The notes under the pieces are model-generated. The model was not told the origin of the DNA. It saw nothing but the letters and a program-made list of their open reading frames with translations, and did no database searches. Positions 16,959-26,188 of a DNA stretch of 64,000 nucleotides are shown in pieces. The translations under genes and the position numbers were made by a program. Numbering within the stretch: the first letter of the stretch is position 1; the number at the start of each line of letters is the position of its first letter. Origin of the DNA: Prevotella sp. P5-50 (GTDB lineage Bacteria; Bacteroidota; Bacteroidia; Bacteroidales; Bacteroidaceae); the NCBI RefSeq assembly GCF_002251295.1, contig NZ_NPJA01000019.1, positions 186,001 to 250,000 on the forward strand, in the 5' to 3' direction.

Positions 16959-16998
16959 CTGTAACACGTTCTTAACATGTTCGACACTTTTCCGTAAC
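16959..16998 (+). promoter_or_regulatory. Pho-box array toward the phosphate porin
   Basis: On the plus strand four 7-mers repeat every 11 bp: CTGTAAC, TCTTAAC, TCGACAC, CCGTAAC. The last ends 10 bp before the porin -7 element, the same geometry as on the Pit side. The two middle half-sites are weaker. Confidence 0.75.
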
Positions 16999-17008
16999 AC
17001 CGTCGTTT

Positions 17009-17016
17009 TACCTTTG
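17009..17016 (+). promoter_or_regulatory. -7 promoter element (TACCTTTG) of the porin gene
   Basis: TACCTTTG followed by C, 26 nt before the porin start codon. Confidence 0.7.
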
Positions 17017-17042
17017 CAGCAGAATAACAAAACAAACAAAAA

Positions 17043-18164
17043 ATGAAAGACAATTATTACATTATGGATGAAAAGAAAGCAGATCACATCCGCACCATAG
17101 TGGGATGGATCAGATTGGCAATCCTCGTTGTACTCTTATATATTATAGGTACAGCTATCTGTCACGCGCAACAACGAGACAGCTTGGTAAACCTACACGG
17201 TGTGTTGCGCGGTAAATACGAGTATCAACCGGAGATGAATGCTGGACGATTTGAGGTGAGAAACGCACGAATGAGTATCAGCGGTAAACTGTCGAAACGG
17301 TCGGAATACAAACTGGAGGTCGATCTATGCGACGAATCATCCATCAAGATGAAGGACGCATGGGTAAGACTGTTGCCATGGAAACAACTGCGAGTCAGCA
17401 TCGGACAACAGCGTTTGCCTTTCACCATCGACGCACACCGCAATCCTGCCAACCAGTATTTCGCCAACCGTAGCTTCATCGCCAAACAGGTGGGAGATAT
17501 GCGCGACGTGGGACTGCAACTGGGATATACCTTCAAAAACAAAGAGGGACGAACTCTGGCAATTGCAGATGCGGGAATGTTCAACGGTAGCAACCTCGAC
17601 AACCAAAAGACTGCATGGAACAAAGACTTGAACTACTCTGCACGACTGCAATGGTTTCCAGTAGAAGGACTGGCTATCGTGCCTAGCATTCAGCATACTG
17701 CTATTGCCGACCGAAAAGCTGAATATACATCGCTTGACTTCGGCGCTTTCTACGAAACTAACGGATGGCACCTCGAAGCTGAATACCTACACAAACAATA
17801 TGCACACGATGCTTTCGACGACTGTGACGCCGTGAACGCCATGGTCATCTACAAAATGCCGATAAAAAACAAGGACTGGTTCATGCAAAGCGTATCATAC
17901 CTGGCTCGTTACGACTATATGGGCAACCATGCTGACGGTAAGAAAGGATTTGAACTCGATGCGGACAACAACGAAACCACACGATTGAAAATCAGCGACT
18001 ATGCACGCCATCGCATGACACTGGGACTGACCTTCGGCATCCGCAACCCATACCTGCCCACAGAAATTCACCTCAACTACGAGCGGTATTGGTATCCCAA
18101 CGGCGGTATTGCCAAAGAGAGTGAACAAGATAAACTGGTGGCCGAACTGATGATTAAATTCTAA
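17043..18164 (+). CDS. OprO/OprP-type phosphate-selective porin
   Basis: 373-residue outer-membrane beta-barrel of the porin O/P family, which passes phosphate or polyphosphate. An N-terminal hydrophobic signal (about residues 20-42, ending CHAQQ) precedes the barrel. The family pattern is seen in FEVRNARMSISGKLSKRSEY, DAWVRLLPWKQLRVSIGQQ and RDVGLQLGYTF, with alternating hydrophobic strands and a C-terminal Phe (LMIKF). An internal Met at codon 8 could also be the start. Its divergent orientation from the Pit gene and the upstream Pho boxes suggest induction by phosphate starvation. Confidence 0.9.
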   Translation: MKDNYYIMDEKKADHIRTIVGWIRLAILVVLLYIIGTAICHAQQRDSLVNLHGVLRGKYEYQPEMNAGRFEVRNARMSISGKLSKRSEYKLEVDLCDESSIKMKDAWVRLLPWKQLRVSIGQQRLPFTIDAHRNPANQYFANRSFIAKQVGDMRDVGLQLGYTFKNKEGRTLAIADAGMFNGSNLDNQKTAWNKDLNYSARLQWFPVEGLAIVPSIQHTAIADRKAEYTSLDFGAFYETNGWHLEAEYLHKQYAHDAFDDCDAVNAMVIYKMPIKNKDWFMQSVSYLARYDYMGNHADGKKGFELDADNNETTRLKISDYARHRMTLGLTFGIRNPYLPTEIHLNYERYWYPNGGIAKESEQDKLVAELMIKF

Positions 18165-18386
18165 TCATCAACGGCCAACCAGTCGTATTTACCCCAAATC
18201 TATTGGTATGATTGGCTTGATCTTGTATTTTTTGGAAGATGGATATTGTTCGGCTTTGAATGAATCATAGCATGCTATGACAATTACAAAACGGACTAAA
18301 ATCACCTCATAAGAAACAAAAGACTGCAATAATCATATAGATGGTCTAATGACCGATTAGGGCTTAACCAAAAGGCGTTTGAGAGG

Positions 18387-18974
18387 TCATTCTACAGGAC
18401 GCACCAAATGGCGCATGGCATGGCCACCCCATTGGTTGTCATCAACATAGCGGAATCCGCAAGATAAATATAGGCGTTCGGCATTGGGATTGCCTTTATC
18501 TACAAGCAGACCAACACCAGGAAGGCCCATCTGACGTGCCCTTTCCAAGGAAGCATTGAGCAAATGGGTGGCAATGCCACGACCACGATAGACGGGATCT
18601 ACTGCCAAACTGTCGATATAAAGTTCGCCTGCCTGCGTCTCATCATCGAGATTGGAATGATTCCGATGCAGATATTCAAGGGCATAACGCACAAACTGCT
18701 GGCGCAACTCACGGAGCCCGCCGCCATCATAACACACTAACGCACCTACCACACTGTCGCCATCCATAGCCACCAGCGTGTTGCAATAACTATACTGGCT
18801 GTCTTCGCGCTCCACCAGCAACGTCATCATCGTGAGAAAATCATCAATCGTGGCACCCTCACCACAGAAGTGAAGACAGCACTCTTCCGTCATTGCCATC
18901 ATCACCAATCGTGCAATGGCTGCCGACTGCTCAATACGGGCAGGACGTATTTCTATCGTTGTTTTGTTATTCAT
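18387..18974 (-). CDS. GNAT family N-acetyltransferase
   Basis: 195-residue acyl-CoA-dependent acetyltransferase of the GNAT fold, substrate unknown. Motif A for acetyl-CoA binding is clear: LAVDPVYRGRGIATHLL (about residues 127-143), followed by GNPNAERLYLSCGFRYVD, the usual motif B. No signal or membrane segment. It is monocistronic, in opposite orientation to both neighbours, with a TATCTTTG element 4 nt from the ATG, so its mRNA may be leaderless. Confidence 0.92.
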   Translation of the reverse strand: MNNKTTIEIRPARIEQSAAIARLVMMAMTEECCLHFCGEGATIDDFLTMMTLLVEREDSQYSYCNTLVAMDGDSVVGALVCYDGGGLRELRQQFVRYALEYLHRNHSNLDDETQAGELYIDSLAVDPVYRGRGIATHLLNASLERARQMGLPGVGLLVDKGNPNAERLYLSCGFRYVDDNQWGGHAMRHLVRPVE

Positions 18975-18978
18975 GCAA

Positions 18979-18986
18979 CAAAGATA
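18979..18986 (-). promoter_or_regulatory. -7 promoter element (TATCTTTG) of the GNAT gene
   Basis: TATCTTTG on the minus strand with 4 nt to the start codon. Confidence 0.55.
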
Positions 18987-19051
18987 GCATATTTTTTCTA
19001 TAAAACAACCATCATTCCGCCGCTATCGTTGGATAATTGCAAAAATTGTCT

Positions 19052-19059
19052 TACTTTTG
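19052..19059 (+). promoter_or_regulatory. -7 promoter element (TACTTTTG) of xpt
   Basis: TACTTTTG followed by C; a TTG lies 20 bp upstream (19029-19031) and may be the -33 element. Confidence 0.6.
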
Positions 19060-19086
19060 CACAAAATAACTACAACGTAACAGGAA

Positions 19087-19668
19087 ATGGCATTAAAAGT
19101 ATTACGCGACCGCATCCTCAAGGATGGAAGATGCTTCGAAGGAGGCATACTCAAAGTAGATAGGTTCATCAACCATCAGATGGACCCTTACCTGATGAAA
19201 CAGATTGCTGTGGAGTTTATCAAACGTTTCGCACACAAGCCCGTCAACAAGATTATCACCATAGAGGCTTCTGGCATTGCGCCGGCTATCATGTTGGGAT
19301 ATATGATGGAGCTGCCTGTGGTGTTTGTCAAGAAGAAAAAACCTTCGACCATGAACGATATGTATTCCACCACCGTGACATCGTTTACCAAACAACGTGA
19401 CTATACCGTTGTGATCAGCAAGGAATATCTAGGTCCGGAAGATCATGTGCTCTTCATTGACGACTTCTTGGCATACGGAAATGCTGGTAAGGGTGTGGTT
19501 GACCTATGCCGACAGGCTGGCGCTACTATAGAGGGCATGGGATTTATCATTGAAAAAGAGTTCCAACACGGAAGGGAACTGCTCCAGAAAGAGGGTATCA
19601 GTCAGATAGAGTCGATGGCGATTATTGAATCGCTCGACAACTGCGAAATACGCATCAAAAACGACTAA
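19087..19668 (+). CDS. xpt: Xanthine phosphoribosyltransferase
   Basis: 193-residue purine salvage enzyme that makes XMP from xanthine and PRPP. The sequence matches Xpt throughout: N-terminal [35 protein letters not shown], and the PRPP-binding loop [16 protein letters not shown] (about residues 119-134). Length is normal. It is a single-gene unit; no purine riboswitch-like structure is visible in the 28-nt leader. The other purine phosphoribosyltransferase of the window, apt, is 9 kb away. Confidence 0.96.
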   Translation: MALKVLRDRILKDGRCFEGGILKVDRFINHQMDPYLMKQIAVEFIKRFAHKPVNKIITIEASGIAPAIMLGYMMELPVVFVKKKKPSTMNDMYSTTVTSFTKQRDYTVVISKEYLGPEDHVLFIDDFLAYGNAGKGVVDLCRQAGATIEGMGFIIEKEFQHGRELLQKEGISQIESMAIIESLDNCEIRIKND

Positions 19669-19716
19669 AACAACAATCAGCAATACCATCTTTCGATCAA
19701 ACATCCGATTACGAGA

Positions 19717-19756
19717 TAAAAAAAATCGCCCCATCCGCATGATTACGGATGGGGCG
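19717..19756 (-). terminator. Rho-independent terminator after the HU-like gene
   Basis: Perfect 11-bp stem CGCCCCATCCG / CGGATGGGGCG with an 8-nt loop, followed on the minus strand by a T-run of eight or more. It can also stop xpt transcription from the other side. Confidence 0.9.
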
Positions 19757-19815
19757 AACTTATAAGAAGGGGATTTCTATCATTTGCGATTGACTTTCAT
19801 GATAGTGCAACAGGC

Positions 19816-20292
19816 CTACTCTTTGTTGGTTTCAGGTGCTGCATACTTGCGACACTCAGTAAACTTAACGCCTTGCAACAACTTCTTGATGCGCACGCGG
19901 GTATTGACAGTTACAACCTTGCCATCAACAGTACGAGTCAGAGACATGGGCTCGGTGACGGTTTCGGGGATGAAACGGATCTTCTTCTTGCGTATGTTGG
20001 TGGCAGAAAAGTCGGCTGCCTTTTCCACACAGGAAGTGGAAATGGTGGGCTTGAAGATGCCCAAGCCTTCGATGCGAACCGCATTTCCGTTGTCGAAAGA
20101 CTGACGAACGGCATTCTTCAACTCCTTCAGTACGGCATAAACATCCGACTCCTTGACTGATACGTTTTGCTGGATGAGGTCGGCAAGAGTATCGGTATCG
20201 ACAATAGACTTGATTACTACACGACCAAAATACTTTCCATAGGCGCTGTTCTTTGAATTGTTGTTCTTGTAAACTTCGTAATTAATGCTCAT
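19816..20292 (-). CDS. HU-like DNA-binding protein (Bacteroidota type)
   Basis: 158-residue HU/IHF-fold protein of the Bacteroidota-specific group, longer than standard HU (about 90). Recognisable parts are DTDTLADLIQQN, ESDVYAVLKELKNAVRQSFDNGNAVRIEGLGIFKPTI (split here for length as HU helix and beta-arm regions, residues 33-86) and IRKKKIRFIPE. A C-terminal tail of about 40 residues, basic then acidic, is extra. It probably shapes the nucleoid or binds specific DNA. Genes of this family often sit beside a wall hydrolase and smalltalk; here it is alone, 13 kb away from them. Own promoter and terminator. Confidence 0.9.
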   Translation of the reverse strand: MSINYEVYKNNNSKNSAYGKYFGRVVIKSIVDTDTLADLIQQNVSVKESDVYAVLKELKNAVRQSFDNGNAVRIEGLGIFKPTISTSCVEKAADFSATNIRKKKIRFIPETVTEPMSLTRTVDGKVVTVNTRVRIKKLLQGVKFTECRKYAAPETNKE

Positions 20293-20689
20293 AGTGTTTT
20301 TCTTTTAAAGGTTAAACTTGTGTTTTTCTCTTGCGTGTCTGACGTCTGACTTGCGATTGCAAAGGTACAACATTTTGCAAGCGAAAGCAAATATTGTATA
20401 GCCACACTACAGACCCACTTTTTTGCCATACCATATATTTTGGAACTTTAAACCCCTATTTTTTGTGCCATTTACACCTTATAAAATATAAAAGGCTATC
20501 GGTTTTAATTTTTATTCTTTTATGTTCATATAGCTCTTATAAAATGGTACAAACGGAAATAATAAGCAGAAGAAAAAGAAAAAATATATGTTGGCAACAA
20601 GACGAAGGGGGACAATGCCTATGACATACGTGACATCACGACAAAAGCTGTAGTAACAGAGAAAGTGGTGACGACTGAAGAAAGACGAA
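20293..20689. other. Intergenic gap with HU promoter only
   Basis: A 397-bp AT-rich gap. TACCTTTG on the minus strand at 20360-20367 is the likely promoter of the HU-like gene, giving a leader of about 65 nt. The remainder holds no convincing gene, repeat or hairpin. Confidence 0.5.
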
Positions 20690-21061
20690 CTAACCGCGGC
20701 TTTCACGGTCTTTGATGATGGCGGAGAAATTGTCGATGGCCCATTGTATCATAGGACGACAGGCTTCCATAAACGAACAAGCACGTGGTGTCATGCTATA
20801 TTCTGTGCGTGGTGGCACTTCAGGATATACCTTACGGATAATGAATCCATCGGCTTCAAGGTCACGCAGCGTGGTGGTAAGCATCTTTTGTGATATGTCG
20901 GGGATGGATTTTTGGAGTGCTGAAAAGCGCATAGGTTCGTGGTGTTGCAACAATTCGTGCATCACTATCAACGACCATTTTGCACCTACACGTGCCAAGA
21001 TATTGCGCACGGGGCAATTGGGAAACATTTCGTTTAGAAACATTGTGGTAGTATCTTCCAT
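20690..21061 (-). CDS. HxlR family transcriptional regulator
   Basis: 123-residue winged-helix regulator of the HxlR group. The diagnostic pattern is NCPVRNILARVGAKWSLIV (residues about 15-33), then MRFSALQKSIPDISQKMLT, LRDLEADGFIIRKVYPEVPP and VEYSMTP-like TEYSMTP. The Cys at the start of the helix is often redox sensitive in this family. It lies 74 nt downstream of a cupin gene on the same strand and may be co-transcribed with it. The regulated genes and signal are unknown. Confidence 0.93.
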   Translation of the reverse strand: MEDTTTMFLNEMFPNCPVRNILARVGAKWSLIVMHELLQHHEPMRFSALQKSIPDISQKMLTTTLRDLEADGFIIRKVYPEVPPRTEYSMTPRACSFMEACRPMIQWAIDNFSAIIKDRESRG

Positions 21062-21135
21062 AAAAACATGAACGGAGAAGATGCACGTTTATTGTCTTCC
21101 CCGCCTTGGTTTTTAATTATCCTGCGTGTGTTTGC

Positions 21136-21531
21136 TTATTCTTCTACCACACCATCGGTAGCTGTATATTGTTCAAGAGAACCTTCTTTGGCTTGTATGC
21201 AGATATATACTAAGGGAGTGTTGCCAGTATTCTTGGTACAACGGCTTACGGCCGGTGCAATTCTCACCAGACTGCCAGATGCAACGGGTTCTTCTATGCC
21301 ATCAAGCGTAAATACACCTGTTCCACTAACTACGATATAGAGTTCTTCGTTTTGTTTGTGGTAGTGATTGAACGGAATAGCCTGACCGGGCGCAAGCGTT
21401 CCAAACGATACTTCCATTCCGGTAGTACCGACGATGTCTTTCACAAAGGCCTTACCTTCAAAGGTGGCGAGGTTTCCTACTGTAGCTACGGTGTAGCCAT
21501 TGCCTGTTTTCTGTAATTCTGTCTGATTCAT
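21136..21531 (-). CDS. Cupin domain protein
   Basis: 131-residue single-domain cupin. The metal-binding motif 1 is NHYHKQNEELYIVVSGTG (His, His, Glu; about residues 56-73) and motif 2 is the weaker VRIAPAVSRCTKNTG, where the usual PxxxxH His is replaced. Reaction unknown; such proteins bind metals and may be isomerases, dioxygenases or sensors. It precedes an HxlR regulator, a frequent pairing in stress-response operons. A TAATTTTG element lies 30 nt upstream (21561-21568). Confidence 0.88.
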   Translation of the reverse strand: MNQTELQKTGNGYTVATVGNLATFEGKAFVKDIVGTTGMEVSFGTLAPGQAIPFNHYHKQNEELYIVVSGTGVFTLDGIEEPVASGSLVRIAPAVSRCTKNTGNTPLVYICIQAKEGSLEQYTATDGVVEE

Positions 21532-21864
21532 ATACTTTGTATTTGTTTGGTTTGACGCTGCAAAATTACTACGTTTCTACCTTTCCCACAAGAGGGCAAT
21601 CAGAAGATAGTTACTTACCTTTAAGTAACTATTGTTGAGTGTCTGCAGGTTACACAAGACATATTTATGATACATTAACTTATAGCAAAATGGCGATATA
21701 AACTTGCTAACAGCGATTGCCAATGGAGTAATTACTACGAAGATGATGGTCAACGGCTCTACAATACCCATAGAAAGCATTTACAGGCGCGCTAAGCGGG
21801 CATAGCACGACTATCCTTAGGGAATACCTCATTTTCCTATAAAACGCCACACAGGCCATTTATG

Positions 21865-22022
21865 CAACGTGTGACAATACCATTGCACAATGGTTGATAA
21901 GATCTTTGCGCAACGGTTGGTAAAACCTTTATCCAATGGTTGCAAGATCTCTGTCAACGTTTGATAAGACTTTGACCAACGTTTTGCAATATCCTTGTCT
22001 AACGTTTTGCAATACTTTTGCC
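21865..22022 (+). repeat. Degenerate tandem array A, seven units of 21-23 bp
   Basis: Units begin at 21865, 21888, 21911, 21934, 21955, 21977 and 22000, with the core CAACGTTTGATAA and variants such as CAATGGTTGATAA and CAACGTTTTGCAA. The core is the same as that of array B at 37.8 kb. Confidence 0.85.
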
Positions 22023-22102
22023 TGTGATTTGGGAAAGCGAAAAATAACGTTCGTTTAGAGGACGCTAATGCTATAAACAAGTTATTTTATTATCGGGTGG
22101 TG

Positions 22103-22223
22103 GATGTGTGGTCGAAGTGTGGTCGAAAACACGAGTAAATGGGCATCGACCACAACATTAAAATTATAATTGCCAAAGAATTATGGTATAGGTGTGGTCG
22201 AGTGGTCGGAAAAAACCGAAAAC
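22103..22223 (+). repeat. TGGTCGA-rich module A
   Basis: About 120 bp with GATGTGTGGTCGAA, then CATCGACCAC in the opposite sense, then TATAGGTGTGGTCGAGTGGTCG (split by position: 22188-22208). The same blocks in the same order occur at 38143-38243. Confidence 0.85.
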
Positions 22224-22324
22224 CGACATTTCTGTATGCGCCTTTGCACCACCCTACTGCTTGGTGGGGATGATATTTGAGGAATTTAGGATTATTGCTT
22301 ATGCTAACCAACAGATGGGGACGG

Positions 22325-22371
22325 GAAATGAAATGAACCGTATCATGTCCAATAGGGACTGATACGGTTCA
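22325..22371 (-). terminator. Terminator of the frd/sdh operon
   Basis: 12-bp stem TGAACCGTATCA / TGATACGGTTCA with a 14-nt loop, about 25 nt after the frdB stop on the minus strand, followed by TTTCATTTC. Confidence 0.8.
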
Positions 22372-22396
22372 AGTGATAAATTATCTAAGAATCAGA

Positions 22397-23149
22397 TCAA
22401 TCGGCAAGTTTTGCCTTGATCATCTCACGATTCAGACGTGCAATGTTGCTGATGGTCTCGTTCTTCGGGCAAACTGCTTCGCAGGCACGGGTATTGGTGC
22501 AGTTACCAAATCCGAGTTCGTCCATCTTGGCAACCATGTTCTTCACACGGCGTGCAGCCTCTACGCGACCTTGTGGAAGGAGTGCGAGCTGGCTAACCTT
22601 AGATGATACGAAGAGCATGGCAGAACCGTTCTTACAAGCGGCTACGCAAGCACCACAACCGATGCATGAAGCGCAGTCCATAGCCTCGTCGGCGTCTTCC
22701 TTCGGGATGAGGATAGCGTTAGCATCCTGAGCCTGACCGGTGCGCACGGTGGTGTATCCACCTGCCTGCATGATCTTATCGAAGGCTCCACGGTCAACCA
22801 TACAGTCTTTGATAACGGGGAAGGCTGCCGAGCGCCAAGGCTCTACGGTGATAACGTCGCCGTCTTTGAAGCGGCGCATGTAAAGCTGGCAGGTGGTGGC
22901 GCCACGTTCGGTCTTACCGTGTGGTGTACCGTTGATATAGAGCGAGCACATACCGCAGATACCCTCGCGGCAGTCGTGGTCGAATACGAAAGGCTCCTGG
23001 CCTTCGTTGATGAGTTCCTCATTGAGGATATCCAGCATCTCGAGGAATGAGGTGTCATCGGGGATGTCCTTCATCTCGTGAGTATCGAAGTGGCCCTGGT
23101 CTTTGGGTCCGTTCTGACGCCAGAACTTGATGGTAAATGATATATTCAT
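22397..23149 (-). CDS. frdB: Fumarate reductase/succinate dehydrogenase iron-sulfur subunit
   Basis: 250-residue electron-transfer subunit that links the flavoprotein to the membrane cytochrome b. The [2Fe-2S] site is CREGICGMC with a later Cys (C60, C65, C68, C87); the other clusters use [14 protein letters not shown] and [15 protein letters not shown]. Length and motifs match the Bacteroidota three-subunit enzyme (C-A-B order, one cytochrome subunit). In anaerobic relatives this complex reduces fumarate to succinate with menaquinol; direction here is inference. It follows the A subunit by 5 nt and ends the operon. Confidence 0.95.
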   Translation of the reverse strand: MNISFTIKFWRQNGPKDQGHFDTHEMKDIPDDTSFLEMLDILNEELINEGQEPFVFDHDCREGICGMCSLYINGTPHGKTERGATTCQLYMRRFKDGDVITVEPWRSAAFPVIKDCMVDRGAFDKIMQAGGYTTVRTGQAQDANAILIPKEDADEAMDCASCIGCGACVAACKNGSAMLFVSSKVSQLALLPQGRVEAARRVKNMVAKMDELGFGNCTNTRACEAVCPKNETISNIARLNREMIKAKLAD

Positions 23150-23154
23150 GATGC

Positions 23155-25134
23155 TTAGTTCTTATAGTTACGTGTTTGTACCTTGATTGCCTCATACTCC
23201 AGTGGCTCTTTGATGAGTTCGGGCTCGTTGCCTTTGCCCTTGTACTCCCAGCAACCTACATAGAAGTAATTCTCGTCGTCGCGCTTAGCTTCGCCTTCCT
23301 CGGTCTGATATTCCTCGCGGAAGTGTCCACCGCAAGATTCGTTGCGTGAAAGAGCGTCGAAAGCTACGAGTTCACCCATGGTGAAGAAGTCGCGGAGGTG
23401 GATGGCTTTGTCGAGTTCGACATTGAGTCCTTCCTTCTTACCGGGCACGAAGAGGTTGGTGTCGAACTCTTTTTCGAGCTCGTGCATCTTCTTCAAACCT
23501 TCCTTCAGTCCCTCTGCGGTGCGACCCATACCTACATATTCCCACATGATGTGGCCGAGTTCTTTATGGATTGAGTCAACTGAGCGCTTACCCTTGATGT
23601 TGAGCAGACGGTCGATTTCAGCGTTGACAGCCTTCTCAGCTTCCTCAAATTCGGGAAGATCTGTAGGAACCTTTGCCCATACAGCCTGGTCGGCCAGGTA
23701 GTTCTGGATGGTGTAAGGCAATACGAAGTATCCGTCGGCCAGACCCTGCATCAATGCCGAAGCACCGAGGCGGTTTGCACCGTGGTCAGAGAAGTTACAC
23801 TCACCAATGGCGAACAGACCGGGGATGGTGGTCTGCAGCTCGTAGTCAACCCAGATACCACCCATGGTATAGTGGATGGCGGGATAAATCATCATGGGCT
23901 TGTAGTACTTCACACCGTTGATTTCGTTGGCTACATCGCCAGGGAATACGTCGGTGATTTCCTCATACATATCGAAGAGGTTGCCATAACGCTGCATGAT
24001 AACGTCGAGGCCGAGACGGTTGATAGACTCAGAGAAGTCAAGGAATACGGCAAGTCCGGTATTGTTTACACCGTAGCCCTTGTCGCAACGCTCCTTAGCT
24101 GCGCGTGAGGCTACGTCACGGGGTACGAGGTTACCGAAGGCTGGATAGCGACGCTCAAGATAGTAGTCGCGATCTTCCTCTGGAATTTCCCATCCCTGCT
24201 TGGTGCCAGCCTGAAGGGCTTTAGCGTCTTCAAGTTTCTTAGGAACCCAGATACGTCCATCGTTACGGAGTGACTCTGACATCAGGGTCAACTTAGACTG
24301 CTTGTCGCCGTGTACGGGGATACAGGTGGGGTGAATCTGTACGTAAGAGGGGTTTGCGAAGTATGCGCCCTTGCGGTAGCACTGTACTGCTGCGGTGCAG
24401 TTACATCCCATAGCATTGGTAGAAAGGAAGTAGGTGTTTCCGTATCCACCAGTAGCGATTACTACGGCATTGGCGGTGAAGCGCTCGAGTTCGCCGGTCA
24501 CAAGGTTCTTGGCGATGATACCGCGTGCACGTCCGTCAACGATTACTACGTCTTCCATTTCATAGCGGGTGTAGAGCTTCACCTTACCAGCTTGTACTTG
24601 GCAAGAGAGTGAGCTGTAGGCACCGAGCAGAAGCTGCTGACCGGTCTGACCCTTTGCATAGAATGTACGTGATACCTGTGCACCACCGAAAGAACGGTTG
24701 GCGAGCATGCCGCCGTACTCACGTGCGAAAGGTACGCCCTGAGCTACACACTGGTCGATGATATTGTTTGACACCTCTGCCAGACGATATACGTTGGCTT
24801 CGCGGGCACGGTAGTCACCGCCCTTTACGGTGTCATAGAACAGACGATATACTGAGTCGCCGTCGTTCTGATAACATTTGGCTGCATTGATACCGCCCTG
24901 TGCTGCGATAGAGTGTGCACGACGGGGAGAATCCTGAATGCAGAGGTTGATAACATTGAAACCCATCTCACCCAAAGAGGCTGCGGCAGAAGCACCGGCA
25001 AGACCGGTACCAACCACGATGACGTCGAGTTTCAGTTTATTCTTTGGGTTGACCAGACGCTGATGAGCCTTATACTCTTTCCATTTGTCGGCTACTGGTC
25101 CGGCAGGGATTTTCGAATCTATTTGTTTTGCCAT
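23155..25134 (-). CDS. frdA: Fumarate reductase/succinate dehydrogenase flavoprotein subunit
   Basis: 659-residue catalytic subunit with FAD. Dinucleotide fold [19 protein letters not shown] (residues 38-56); covalent FAD site [17 protein letters not shown] (His74); substrate and FAD contacts [22 protein letters not shown] and [12 protein letters not shown]. The C-terminus contains the active-site Arg region [14 protein letters not shown]...[12 protein letters not shown]. Size matches the Bacteroidota/epsilonproteobacterial type. It is the middle gene of the operon, 43 nt after the cytochrome subunit gene. Confidence 0.96.
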   Translation of the reverse strand: MAKQIDSKIPAGPVADKWKEYKAHQRLVNPKNKLKLDVIVVGTGLAGASAAASLGEMGFNVINLCIQDSPRRAHSIAAQGGINAAKCYQNDGDSVYRLFYDTVKGGDYRAREANVYRLAEVSNNIIDQCVAQGVPFAREYGGMLANRSFGGAQVSRTFYAKGQTGQQLLLGAYSSLSCQVQAGKVKLYTRYEMEDVVIVDGRARGIIAKNLVTGELERFTANAVVIATGGYGNTYFLSTNAMGCNCTAAVQCYRKGAYFANPSYVQIHPTCIPVHGDKQSKLTLMSESLRNDGRIWVPKKLEDAKALQAGTKQGWEIPEEDRDYYLERRYPAFGNLVPRDVASRAAKERCDKGYGVNNTGLAVFLDFSESINRLGLDVIMQRYGNLFDMYEEITDVFPGDVANEINGVKYYKPMMIYPAIHYTMGGIWVDYELQTTIPGLFAIGECNFSDHGANRLGASALMQGLADGYFVLPYTIQNYLADQAVWAKVPTDLPEFEEAEKAVNAEIDRLLNIKGKRSVDSIHKELGHIMWEYVGMGRTAEGLKEGLKKMHELEKEFDTNLFVPGKKEGLNVELDKAIHLRDFFTMGELVAFDALSRNESCGGHFREEYQTEEGEAKRDDENYFYVGCWEYKGKGNEPELIKEPLEYEAIKVQTRNYKN

Positions 25135-25177
25135 AATTCAAAAGTAATTAAAGATTTGACATTAATCCTGCTCTATA

Positions 25178-25855
25178 CTACCACAGGCTGGGAGCAAGTC
25201 CAGCAGCGAAAGCTACTACTACTGCTATGAAAGCAAGGATGAGCAGAGTCACATAGATGTTGCCGATAACGCGCCAACGGTTGAACCAAAGTTTGCCGCT
25301 GATACCGATAGTCTGCATGGCTGACCAGAATCCGTGGGTCAGGTGGAACCACAGAGCTACCAACCAAACGATGTAGAGCACTACATAGACTGGGTTCTGG
25401 AACGTGTCGATGATAAAGGCGAAACCATCTGAAGGCAGATGACCCATGGTGGTACCGATAAGCTCGGCAAACATCATGTTGTACCAGAAGTTGAACAAGT
25501 GGAGCAGCAGACCCAGTACAACGACGATTCCCAGAACGAGCATGTTCTGAGAAGCCCATTCTACCTTTGCGGGCTTTTCTGTCTCAGCATAACGCTCCGA
25601 ACCACGGGCAGAACGGTTCTGTGCGGTCAGGATGAATGCATAAACAATGTGAATTACTGCCAAGGCAGCCAATCCCAAGGTAGCTACTACAGCATACCAG
25701 TTGGCACCAAGAGCTTCACAAATCCAGTTGTAAGCCTCGCCAGAGAACAGCGCAACAATGTTCATGCATCCGTGGAATGTCAGGAACAGGATCAGCGCGA
25801 TACCCGTTACGGACATCACAACCTTACGACCAATTGATGAATTGATTAACCACAT
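25178..25855 (-). CDS. frdC: Fumarate reductase/succinate dehydrogenase cytochrome b subunit
   Basis: 225-residue membrane anchor with five hydrophobic segments, the single-subunit (type B) form that carries two b haems and the quinone site. Candidate haem ligands are His in FLTFHGCMNIVALF, VIHIVYAF, LLLHLFNFWYN, MGHLPSDGF and WFHLTHGFWSAMQ. First gene of the operon. A TAATTTTG element at 25974-25981 on the minus strand would give a leader of about 118 nt. The name frdC versus sdhC cannot be settled from sequence. Confidence 0.93.
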   Translation of the reverse strand: MWLINSSIGRKVVMSVTGIALILFLTFHGCMNIVALFSGEAYNWICEALGANWYAVVATLGLAALAVIHIVYAFILTAQNRSARGSERYAETEKPAKVEWASQNMLVLGIVVVLGLLLHLFNFWYNMMFAELIGTTMGHLPSDGFAFIIDTFQNPVYVVLYIVWLVALWFHLTHGFWSAMQTIGISGKLWFNRWRVIGNIYVTLLILAFIAVVVAFAAGLAPSLW

Positions 25856-25973
25856 AAAATGTTGAAATTTAATTAATTAAATATTTAATTTTGTTGTTTA
25901 TACAAAGGAACTTTGCCTCACGGCATATTCGCACAATACCCACTAATAAGTAAGCTTTTGCGCTTTCTGCCGA

Positions 25974-25981
25974 CAAAATTA
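25974..25981 (-). promoter_or_regulatory. Candidate -7 promoter element (TAATTTTG) of the frd operon
   Basis: The only good TAnnTTTG match on the minus strand in this part of the 608-bp gap; followed by T and a long AT-rich leader. Confidence 0.5.
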
Positions 25982-26104
25982 CTAAAAAACAATGAACCAC
26001 GCAAACGTTTTCGTTAAAATCATCACAATATTATATATTATACTATGTATTGATGCGCGCTATTTCACTTCGTATTTTTGAATAATTCTATCGTTTCGTT
26101 TACC

Positions 26105-26137
26105 TTCGGGATGCATTCGGGATGCATTCGGGATGTC
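26105..26137. repeat. 11-bp tandem array (TTCGGGATGCA), three units
   Basis: TTCGGGATGCA at 26105 and 26116, then TTCGGGATGTC at 26127, without gaps, between the divergent frd operon and mnmG. Confidence 0.9.
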
Positions 26138-26188
26138 GTCATAAGCCATACGCGGTTAGTCTGGTGCAAATACGTGAAAAGCCTCAAA

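Larger units (their letters stand above)
21532..22396. other. 865-bp gap with composite repeat element A
   Basis: Apart from the cupin promoter and the frd terminator, this gap contains a tandem array of 23-bp-type units and a TGGTCGA-rich module, described separately. Small reading frames here show no protein-like features. Confidence 0.6.

Noticed and set aside
19060-19086. Purine riboswitch before xpt
   Set aside because: The leader is under 30 nt after the promoter box, too short for the aptamer.
20394-20624. Plus-strand small gene in the HU/HxlR gap
   Set aside because: Starts inside AT-rich sequence, encodes a Cys/Tyr/Leu-rich stretch without promoter or homologue; probably chance.
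21577-21780. Minus-strand 67-aa frame upstream of the cupin gene
   Set aside because: Hydrophobic at the start but no promoter box and no recognisable family; overlaps the area of the cupin promoter side. Not supported.
21865-22022. CRISPR array from periodic repeats
   Set aside because: Units are contiguous or degenerate 21-24 bp repeats without unique spacers, and no cas genes are present. The same applies to the arrays at 6.7, 12.2, 26.1-26.2 and 37.8 kb.
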